Below are positions 55,690 to 64,000 of a stretch of 64,000 nucleotides of DNA, one piece after another. Positions within the stretch are counted from its first letter, which is position 1. Every line of letters begins with the position of its first letter. Location: positions 6,119,594 through 6,183,593 of the forward strand of contig JAQFVV010012416.1 in the NCBI GenBank assembly GCA_028023455.1, written 5' to 3'. The position numbers and the translations under genes are program-made. The stretch is from Epiperipatus broadwayi (lineage: Eukaryota > Onychophora > Udeonychophora > Euonychophora > Peripatidae). The notes under the pieces were generated by a model, which was given only the letters and a program-made list of their open reading frames with translations, searched no databases and was not told where the DNA came from.

Positions 55690-56290
55690 AAAACATTACT
55701 AGTAAAGGTAATTTCATCTTATGCAGAGTTATTATAATAATGAGGCAATATTTTTAAAATAAGTTTTATTTTTAAATAAATTATTAATAATAATATATTA
55801 GATTTTATATAAATTAGGATATTTAAATAATAATGTTTGGAAAATCTAAACATTTTTATTTACATATAAATATTAATTATAGTGATAGTCAGTTTTGTGT
55901 AATGGTTGAGTATATAAGAAATATATTTTGAGGCTTGAGCAACTGCCATAAAAATTTAAATAAAGAAATATTCCATTTATGTTTAAATAATATTTATAAT
56001 CAGAATGTGTTTCTAGGAAAAAAGTGATTTGGAATTCTAAACATTTACATATAAGTTTTATTAATTAGCATGAGAAAATGGTGTTGGTCTTTTCAGTTTA
56101 GCATAATGATAAGAGTATATATATAGCATATTCCAAGATCATGCTCAGATAATTGTCACAAATAATTTTAAGTAAAGAAGTAAGTATTCCTCTTATATTT
56201 AAATAAAAAATATTTATGCTCAGAATGTATTTCGAACGATGAAATGATTTGAAAATGTAAACAATTTTATTTCATATAAATTTTACTATC
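55690..56290. repeat. Three diverged tandem units of about 190-200 bp
   Basis: Each unit ends in a similar string: GGAAAATCTAAACATTTTTA (about 55838), TTGGAATTCTAAACATTTAC (about 56030) and TTGAAAATGTAAACAATTTT (about 56251), each followed by an ATATAAATT-type tail. Each also contains an AGTATATA stretch preceded by a TAATGRTWGAG-like box that vaguely resembles a pol III A box. It may be a tandem SINE cluster. The class is uncertain. Confidence 0.5.
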
Positions 56291-56960
56291 TTGATGTCTT
56301 GGCCCCAGTAATGAAATGCCTCTGTGCCCTGAACACTCGCATGCGGTGGTCCTGATTATAATATAGTTTTTCTACAAACTCCATGTATGTCCTCTTTCAT
56401 TTCTATCACTGCAACTAAATTTATCCACAGCGCTTTTATCTTCAAATACTTACCAATTTTAGCATTAAAATCTGTACAATTTTAAAATATTGTTTGGTCT
56501 GATTGAAAATATTTTGTCCATTTATATAAAAATCCTCTATTTCTTTATCACAATGATAACTTGCTGGTCATAAAACTGAATTTTCTGTATTTGATATCTT
56601 GCATTAAGTTGATTAATTAATTTTCTCCTCTATCTGATATGCTGTCAATCTCTACTACGAATATTGCATTCTTTATTTTTTACTTAAAATAAAACCCCAT
56701 TCCAGTTGTTTATGCTTTAATAAAATACATATCCCTAAGTCAATTGTTTCTTCACTTTTTCTTTTAACTTTACAGAGCCCCAAAATATCACATTTAATAT
56801 TAGACATTTCTTCTTCCAATTCATGGAATCTCCCTTCACTTGAAAATGACATACAATTATAGGTATCTAAATAACCAGTATCATTAAATAATAGCTTGGG
56901 TTGACAGCCAAACACTCGTAGCATCTTCTGCCTTCAGCTGCCAACTATAGCCATGAAGAC
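56291..56960 (-). pseudogene. RTE LINE endonuclease fragment
   Basis: The minus-strand frame 56673-56924 (LDTYNCMSFSSEGRFHELEE, then CDILGLCKVKRKSEETIDLG) matches the N-terminal endonuclease of the 43.9 kb copy. The remaining endonuclease region continues in broken frames toward 56400 (ILTLMLKLVSI-type remains of the DFNARIG area). The catalytic E of the LCEVRR motif has become K, so it is inactive even before the frame breaks. Confidence 0.8.
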
Positions 56961-57072
56961 TTTTACCATATCCTGAGAATAAATCAATCTATTTTTGCTA
57001 TTAAGATTGTAATAATCATACACACATTTATATTACCTTCAAAAAACCTCAATTGATATTTCAGTTAAACTA
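56961..57072. other. Short spacer
   Basis: Nothing recognised between the RTE fragment and the R1 cluster. Confidence 0.4.
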
Positions 57073-58400
57073 TTAAAACATCACGTCCCCTTTTACTTAT
57101 GCTTACACAAGCTATTTAAACAGCTACAAATTTATCCTTACAATAGTGCCACCTAGTGCAAGCTATAATAAGCACTTAATGCTAAAGTTGTGCAGTTTAA
57201 TCCTTATCCAGTGCCTTCTCATCTAATATCCCCAGATTAATTTCTAGCTTGTGATTTTCGTCAATGAAGAGCCTTGGATCTGAGAGCACTGTACCTAGAT
57301 CTATAGGATCTTATGCAACCCTCTAGCAGTCACCATTTTAACTTTGTAGTTAATTATAAAGCTATGAGCCAATGTTTTCAGTCCAAATTAATTTGCTTGC
57401 AGTCATATAAATCTAAACACAATTCAATATCTATACATGTTGGGGTCTTTAGTTTTTTAATAACCACAGTCATCATAATCCTATGGGCAGAAATAGTTTA
57501 AAACCATTAAAACATCACATGATCATGGTGCCCTATGTTTCAGTAGCAAACTCTCCATACAGTATAGCCACCCAGTACCAGCCATAGTAATCAATGGATT
57601 CAAGATGTTTTGTGCATAACTTATCCTGTGAGGAATCTTGAATCTGAGAGCACTACATTTAGATCTATAAGATCTAATGCAACCCTCCAGCAGCCACCTT
57701 TTAACTATTTAATAAACTATAAAGCTATGAACCCTAGATGAAAACACAATAATGTTATCAATCCAAGCTAATTAGCTTGTATAATTATACAGAACTAGAT
57801 CCACGCAAATATCTGTACATTTTGGTGTCTTTGATTTTTTAATATCCACAGTCACAATAATTCTACGACTTGCATTAGGTGATACTACTGTATAGAAAGT
57901 TTGCTTCCGTATTATCAGTTTAAATGAGCAAAGAAAATGATGATCATGTGATGTTTTAGTGGTTTTAAAACAATCCTGTCCATAGAATTATGATGACTGT
58001 GATTATTAAAAAACTAAACACACCAAAATATGTAGATACTAAACTGAATTCAGATCTGCATGACTAGACAAGCGAATTACTTGGATTGAAAACATTATTG
58101 TTTTTTTTATTTTGGGTTCATAGCTTCATAGTTAACTAAATAATTCAAAGGGAGGCTGCTGGAGGGTTGCATTGTATTTAAGGTCTAGATGTAGTGTTTT
58201 CAGATCCAAGGCTCAGTGCTGATGAAAGCCACATAATAGAAACAACTCTCGGAATATTGGACTAGATAGGGATTTTATATACAAACTTTCTAGCATCCAC
58301 TGACTACTATGACTTACACTGGATAGCACTAATATATAGGTTGCTACTGTTTTAATGACTTGTATAAGCATAAGAAATGGTGTTCATGTGATGAAATTAG
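57073..58400. mobile_element. R1 cluster: two tandem antisense units and one sense unit
   Basis: The terminal motif TTAAAACATCAC occurs at 57073 and 57507, 434 bp apart, so two antisense units lie head to tail. From about 57868 the sequence turns to sense R1 (TGATACTACTGTATAGAAAG, GATCATGTGATGTTTTAGTG, GGAGGGTTGCATTGTATTTA) and runs to about 58400. The ribozyme-like cores are decayed (sense copy GTGCTGATGAAAGCCACATA then TAGAAAC). The order antisense-antisense-sense suggests a multimeric template or repeated insertion. The frame at 57313-57501 is spurious. Confidence 0.8.
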
Positions 58401-59180
58401 TTTTGGTCTAATTTATAACTAATTACATTGGATTATAATAAATAGAAACTTATTGACATTTAAATATAGCATTTAGAAAGAATGTCTTTGCAATACATAA
58501 ATAATTGGTATATCTGTGTGCATATTAAAATAAACTAATAAAATTTTGAAGGTGAATTTTTTGGTTTCTTAATACTACATTCGACTTACAAAAACAGAAA
58601 ATGGCCTTATTTTATATTTGATGAACTTAAATAAGTATAGTAGTTTAATATAATATTAAACTATGAAATTTTGACAAAAGTTTGCTATTATGGAAAGATA
58701 AAGTTTACGTCAATTATTTTATGACAAACTATCACCAATAAAATCGATCAGTCGAAGTTATTCGATTAGAGAATTTTGTATATCATATTTAATAGTTGAA
58801 AAACTTATATTGCAAGTTTTTTACTTAATGCGCAAATATATATAAAACCACGCCACTTCAATTAAATAAATTATACTAATTTAAACATTAAAAAAGGAAT
58901 ACTTCAATTATTTTCATTTGGTTTTAACATCATTTTCAGAATTTAGGAATCTAAATAAAAACAATATATATTTTTGATAAGTAGTTTTACGCGCAAATAA
59001 TATTAATTACTAGAATAATAATAATAAAGAAAATAATTATTTCAATAAAATGCGTATAAGACTGTCGAACAGATAAATAAGAAAAAAATAAAAAAAGGAA
59101 ACGAAGGAATTTTTCTAAGATGAATTTCTGACAAACGTATAGATCTTTTATACTTAATATCAGCATTTTCAACCAATTAC
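58401..59180. other. AT-rich stretch upstream of CDC37
   Basis: No repeat family recognised. This stretch should include the promoter of the CDC37-like gene. No clear TATA box at a sensible distance can be defended in such AT-rich sequence. Confidence 0.45.
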
Positions 59181-59223
59181 TTCCTATGATTTGAGCGTAT
59201 GCGGCGGTTTAAGCTTTAGCAAA
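59181..59223 (+). promoter_or_regulatory. CDC37: Probable 5' UTR / core promoter edge of CDC37
   Basis: The bases just before the ATG include ATGATTTGAGCGTATGCGGC, much richer in GC and CpG than the flanks. This fits a leader or initiator region, but the transcription start cannot be fixed from sequence. Confidence 0.4.
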
Positions 59224-59256
59224 ATGGTTGACTACAGTAAGTGGAAAGATATTGAG
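59224..59256 (+). CDS. CDC37: CDC37-like Hsp90 co-chaperone, first coding exon
   Basis: The ATG at 59224 opens MVDYSKWKDIE, and the next bases, GTAAATAA, form a splice donor directly after the glutamate codon (phase 0). This peptide is the strongly conserved N terminus of CDC37 in animals; the insect protein starts almost identically and continues with an acidic SDDED stretch. CDC37 delivers kinase clients to Hsp90 in the cytosol, and this N terminus contacts the kinase; a serine a few residues downstream (not in this exon) is phosphorylated by CK2. The start is supported by AGCAAAATGG context and a locally GC-richer leader (GCGTATGCGGCGG). The next exon is not recognisable before 64000, implying a first intron longer than 4.7 kb. 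It is the only host gene I can defend here. Confidence 0.85.
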
Positions 59257-59939
59257 GTAAATAATTGAATACTCACTGTTTTTTTATATTTTTTAAAGAA
59301 AAATTAAAAATAAATAAATTAAATTTTTAAAATAGATAAAATTTTATTTGTTATTTAAATAATACCTCAAATAATATACAAAGTGGAAGAATTAAATTAT
59401 ATTAAATTTTTGTTTAGAAACTTCTAGAATTCAGTTTTGCTGATTTTATTGTCGTTTAGGTATGAAATAAATGTTAATTTGAATATTAATTCTTGAAATT
59501 TATTTATAGGATATATATTCAACTATATGTACATATTGCTAAAACTAAACATTACGTTGTACGTTAGCATTCATTATTCTGAAGATTATTATAATTGCAT
59601 TAAATTCATTGCGTGAGTGAACGTTTGCTAGTTTTCGAGATTTCTGTTTATATTTTCTTGGAACATCATTATCAGAACATTATCAAATAGCATTAAGTAT
59701 TTTATTTAAGATTATAATGCATTTATTTTTTACATTATTTTCAAAATATTTTTTTTACCGGCATCATCATTCTTGGCAAGAATATGCGTATACAATTTTT
59801 AATGCTGAAAAACTTGTTATCTAAATAATATTTAAATATAGTCATAGCGATTTTTTGCCTTTTTTTATTTCAAATATTTGTTCAGTATAAGAAAATAGTG
59901 AGAGAATAAAATCTTGAAGTTATGTAAAAGGATATTTTT
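59257..59939 (+). other. CDC37: CDC37 intron 1, 5' part
   Basis: AT-rich intron starting GTAAATAATTG. No exon or RNA gene was seen. Confidence 0.6.
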
Positions 59940-60420
59940 AATCATTAGATTCACTGCCTAATGAATGTCTTTCCAAGTTTAATTCAGTTTCGCCGATCTC
60001 CAATCCCTCCGTACTACAACAGCAAACTGCATTATTTCATTCATCCATATCATACGTAATCTTTTAAGTCTTTTACAATCTCTTGGGATCCAGTTTAAAA
60101 TTTCATGTGTCCATCTATTAATTTCTTCTAGCAATATGTCCATACCAGATCCACTTCAATTTCTTAAATTTTTCAATCATATCAATAATAGCTGTTTGGT
60201 TTTTCACCCATGTATTAAATTTTCGATTCCTTCTTGTTATTTCTAAAGTACATCTCTTATTTAGAAAGTTCTGTATTGCTCTTCTGTTAAGTGTCCAAAT
60301 CTCAGATCCATAAGTAAGCCAATCACAAACTTATGCATATTTTCTTTTTATTTTATTTTTATTAAAAGCACTTCACTCAAGTTTAATTCTACGATTAATT
60401 TTATCCATTATGTTTCTAAC
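59940..60420 (-). pseudogene. RTE LINE C-terminal fragment in CDC37 intron 1
   Basis: Minus-strand RTE tail in antisense to the host gene. It shows decayed versions of LKWIWYGHIARRN, ILNWIPRDCKRLKRL, NRRAIQNFLNKR and the DKINRRIKLE region (TCTACGATTAATTTTATCCA). Several stops are present. It lies inside the inferred intron. Confidence 0.75.
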
Positions 60421-61306
60421 ACTTTCTGCATATAAATAAGACATGATTAGCATGCATTAATTATCCAGGAATAAAATTTAGTCACAAATCTTTACAAACA
60501 AAAAATTTCTATAATTTTTAAAAATATAATTATTATCATAATGATGAAGAAAATGCAAAATAAATAAATAAATTTAATAGAAAAAAACTTACAAAAACCA
60601 AATATCATTTATAGTTCTTATATAGATAAAAAATAAATCAGCTTTTAAATAGTTACTGCAAAATAATGATTTCTCCAACTGCTCTTCGTTAAAGAATAAT
60701 GGAAAACATTATTTATCAGACTCGCATAATTTCTTATTGATGAGGATTTGAAACAATTTTTTTATTCATAGTTACAAGATGCTGTATACCTGTTGATAAT
60801 GGAATATGTTTGACGAAAAACACATTTTAAGCCTGATTGATTTTGAAAATATTGCTTTAAGCTTTAGCCCAGCCAGAACTTGAAATCAGGCCATTATGAG
60901 ACCCTCAATAATTTAATACATTGAACAATAAATGGTATCCATCATTCTATTTTTTACAAATTCTCCAGAAATATTATTAAAGATATATTCCTTTATATTC
61001 ATATTACAAAATTATACAAATAAAATCTACATTCGGCTTACAATTACTTCTATCAGTTTTAACCAAAAATTATATCAAAAAGTTTTTAGAGATAATATAA
61101 AATTTTACAAATAATAACTAGAGCTCACTTACTTTTTCCGCACTTAATTGATAATTAGAATTTTTGAAATTTTATTAATTACATAGACACTTTATTGAAC
61201 CAAATATTATTAAGCTATCTTTTAATATATCTACTTGTAGATAAAGAATGGTTCATCTTTCACTTTCAGGTCACAATTTTTATTTATTTTTACTAAATAT
61301 TAATAT
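60421..61306. other. CDC37 intron 1, AT-rich, nothing recognised
   Basis: The frame 60932-61114 is AT-driven without a motif. No second exon was recognised. Confidence 0.5.
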
Positions 61307-61430
61307 CACATGATTACCATTCTTTATGCTTACACAAGCTGTTTACACAGTGCAAGCCATTCCTGCATCCATTGATTACCCTGGCTTGCACTGAGTGGCG
61401 TTACTGTATGGAGAGTTTTGTCTCTGTAAT
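61307..61430. mobile_element. R1 short copy
   Basis: ATCACATGATTACCATTCTT and CACAAGCTGTTTACACAG (R1 leader) are joined directly to ATCCATTGATTACCCTGGCT and GTATGGAGAGTTTTGTCTCT (R1 sense tail). The middle, including the ribozyme region, is missing. An 8 bp direct repeat TTAATATC flanks the copy but is too short to be sure of. Confidence 0.7.
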
Positions 61431-63109
61431 TTTAATATCTTCCAACTATATAAACTACCATGAAATAATGATTAAAATCAATGAACACCATCCTCAGATT
61501 TACATTGTTCTTGACTCGCCACATTTTTTTTTTTTTGCTATGCAAACTAATGAATTGGAAATTTGAATATTGTGTGTATTTGAGCTGATATCGTTAATAT
61601 GTAGGTGTGATATTAGATTACCATTGTATTTTGGTCTTGTAAATTTTAATTTTTGGCACTTTTGATATTTAGTAAAAAAATGGTAAAACTGTTATGTAAA
61701 ATCCTGATTTTTTTTCGTCATGTATTTAACACTAAGTATGTCTTCTAATTCCAGAAAGTGAAAAAAAATATTGACAATGAGTTATAGTGTCAGTGTGAAA
61801 CAGATTCTTATGATTGATTTTTAGATCGCTGATCTGCTATTTGGTTCTGGATTTATATAGTCATGGGGTGATGTTTTAAGTTATCTCAATGACTACAGAT
61901 GTTTTCATAATTGTATAATAGTTTGATGTTAAACCAACAATCTAGATAGACTTTATAATGACTAGTTGCTGCAAAGTATCACTAGCTTAAAGGATATGAT
62001 ATGTTAATAAAGTAACATGGCAGTGTTCAGTAAAAGTGGTTGAGTGTTAGTATTCATTCATTTATAGTTAAAATCTTCAAAGCGCATGTGCAACAGCGTA
62101 ATGCTGTGTTAAATATTACAGTTTACAAACATCGCGCTATAAAAAAATGATTTATTTACATAAATTTTGATTTAAGGAAGTGATCATTGAATCCATGACT
62201 GAGGTTATCACAACTTTGCAAGTTGCGTACTGGTTGTCTGTTAGGTATAAAGTGCATCACTTTTAATAGCTAGTTCTAATACATAGGACTTCAGATATGA
62301 GGATGGAAATTTCACAGATCATGAAGGTTTGTTCTTTTTATCTGGAGCATGCATGACAATGTTTAAATTTTTTTTACCTGGAACCCAGTTGTTTTTATGT
62401 GCAGTTAAATCTGCAGACACCCATTGAACATTGATAAGACATTATTAGCCATTACTTTAAAGAGTTTTTCCAATATTCAGCAATGCTGAGAAATTGTTAC
62501 CAGATAAAAATTTGGTCTTTATTTTCTCAGAATATCATTAGACAACTTTATTGTGCTTATTTTTTTTTATTGTCCATTATTGTGGTTCACAAAGTTGTTT
62601 TGTTATTATATGTTTTTCTATGCATGATTGAATTTCATTTTCATTATTTTTTCTGTATGGCATCTTTATATCAAATATTGTATTTTCTCTGATATCGAAA
62701 CAGCAAATTTAAGAAGTAACAAGTATTTTTTATTTTTTAAGCTTGTGGGTAATATTGTCAAAAATGTGAAAATCAAGAATATATATACTAAAATGAATTT
62801 CTGTCAGAGCAGTATAAAAATCGAAATTGTCTTTTAATCATGCATAAATAATTATTGGTTAATAAAAATACATCTTAGCAATTATTAGCCCAGTTTTTTC
62901 CAATGTCTGTAATTAGATTTACATTTGAGATAAAAGAACAAAGTAAATTTATTAAAATAATGCATTAGTATAAAAGATGTTAATAATCCAGGAGAGAACA
63001 ATGTTACAATATATTTGTAAGATTTTTTGAGCTTCAATAAGTATTAAAAAAGATTGCTTGCTTTCATATAATTGAACATATAAAATGCGACAATTTAATT
63101 CCCAGAATG
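61431..63109. other. CDC37 intron 1, nothing recognised
   Basis: About 1.7 kb of AT-rich sequence. The 69-residue frames near 62483-62837 are hydrophobic by composition and are not called. Confidence 0.5.
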
Positions 63110-63443
63110 GCTGTGTGGTGTCACCCTTGACCTATTTATTATATAATAATGTTTGAGAACAGAAAGGGTACATATAATGATGTTGTGGAAAAATAAATAT
63201 GAAAAGAGTGATTATACAGAAAGTGAATTATTGGTTTTTATGCTGGGTTTGGGAAAAGATAAGGGGGATTTAGATATAAAGGTTATAGAGTTGACAAAGA
63301 TTATGTTGTGGAAATGGGATAGAGCAGATTATGGGTAAATTTAGAGTGGAGAATGTAAAATAAAATGGCTAACAGGTTTATCTGGGCATAATTGCTGAGA
63401 TATTCTTGACTTCGTTTAAGGAGAAGCCATAATACATCACATC
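63110..63443 (+). pseudogene. LINE C-terminal end and 3' UTR (clade uncertain)
   Basis: The frame 63153-63338 (KNKYEKSDYTESELLVFMLG, then LTKIMLWKWDRAD) looks like the C terminus of a non-LTR retrotransposon protein. It is followed by the 3' end AACAGGTTTATCTGGGCATA ... AAGGAGAAGCCATAATACAT ending CATCACATC. That tail also occurs at 43.26-43.34 kb, confirming it as a LINE 3' end. Confidence 0.65.
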
Positions 63444-64000
63444 GAGGGGATATAGAATCAGTTGATGTTAAAAATGGGGTGGGACTAAGACAAGGATGCC
63501 CGATGTCACCTATTTTGTTTTTGTTGCATATATGAATGAAATGGAGAGAGCAATAGAAAGACTAGGAAGAGGGATAGAGATACCGTTAATAGATGGCAAG
63601 GGAATATATACATTGTCGGGGGTTTTTTTTTTTTGCGGTTGATGTCTTTTTGTATACAGAGAGAAGAGAAGATGGAAGTTATGCTGAGGACATGCGCAAG
63701 GGATGGGGATTAAATTTAGTGAAGAAAAATCAAATATATTGTTGGTGAATACTGGCGAAGGAAAAGACAGATTTCTTATTGGGGAATATAAAGTTAAGTG
63801 TGGTGAATAGATATAGTTATTTGGGAATCATCTTGAATAATCAGAAAAATTGCTTGGATGAATGGGAGAAAAAATTGATAAATGAAGCAAAGAAAAGAAA
63901 GGGATTGGTAAAGAAATTAACAGTGTTTTCATATAATAAATATGATGTAGCTAGAATTGTATGGAAGGGAGTGGCAGTAGCAGGGTTGACATATGGCAAT
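63444..64000 (+). pseudogene. LINE reverse transcriptase fragment, runs off the window
   Basis: Broken frames give VKNGVGLRQGCPMSPILFLL (motif B), RAIERLGRGIEIPLIDGKG, FFFCG (where the ADD box should be, destroyed near a T11 run at 63626), GIKFSEEKSNILLVN, NRYSYLGIILNN, and KGVAVAGLTYGN at the window edge. This is the same kind of non-LTR element as the fragment before it, but an upstream part. It lies downstream of a finished 3' end on the same strand and so belongs to a second copy. Confidence 0.75.

Noticed and set aside
62483-62837. Two overlapping 69-residue plus-strand frames
   Set aside because: AT-driven composition, no recognisable domain, and they lie inside the inferred CDC37 intron.
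1-64000. CRISPR array, operons or bacterial genes
   Set aside because: No regularly spaced repeats with unique spacers, no ribosome-binding sites with long open frames. LINEs, SINEs and splice signals show a eukaryotic genome.
59257-64000. A second CDC37 exon within the window
   Set aside because: I looked for an acceptor followed by an acidic SDDED-type reading and found none. The intron appears to extend past the window.

Overview
This is a eukaryotic, almost certainly invertebrate animal, window. It is very AT-rich and dominated by transposable-element debris. No bacterial features, CRISPR arrays, rRNA genes or free-standing tRNA genes were seen. I cannot name the species. The animal assignment rests on RTE-type LINEs, a Penelope-like element with a GIY-YIG domain, tRNA-derived SINEs, and one host exon that reads as the start of the Hsp90 co-chaperone CDC37 (59224-59256, plus strand, followed by a splice donor). 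The last 4.7 kb would then be its first intron.

Layout. 1-7 kb: a twin-primed RTE fragment, a very long pure (CTT)n tract and several hairpins. 7-17 kb: palindromic SINE-like repeats and an L1/Tx1-like LINE whose 5' part is inverted, with a SINE-like repeat nested inside it. 17.9-20.2 kb: a broken Ty3/mdg4-type LTR element. 20.4-25.45 kb: a CR1/Jockey-like LINE that seems to be split by about 3.2 kb of foreign DNA. 25.4-33.5 kb: more palindromic repeats and a minus-strand RTE copy. 33.5-42.4 kb: two copies of an unclassified 2.4 kb repeat, one carrying a Penelope-like inverted dimer whose empty site is preserved in the other. 43.2-46.8 kb: a nearly full-length but broken RTE (endonuclease plus reverse transcriptase). 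47-59 kb: more palindromes, hammerhead-bearing SINEs and RTE remnants. 59.2-64 kb: CDC37 exon 1, an intronic RTE fragment, and two pieces of another LINE.

Main observation. At least five short repeat families occur as head-to-head inverted dimers. Six insertions of one family (called R1 here) have 11-16 bp target-site duplications that can be read directly. In a second family (R4), a tRNA-like SINE body is preceded by a complete minimal type I hammerhead ribozyme (best copy 49097-49140). R1, R2, the Penelope-like copy and one further palindrome carry degenerate CTGANGA...GAAA cores. R1 also shows head-to-tail units about 400-434 bp apart. Together these look like a community of ribozyme-bearing, non-autonomous retroelements, possibly moved by Penelope-like or LINE machinery and often inserted as snap-back palindromes. 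Family labels R1, R2, R4 and R5 are mine, used only within this report.
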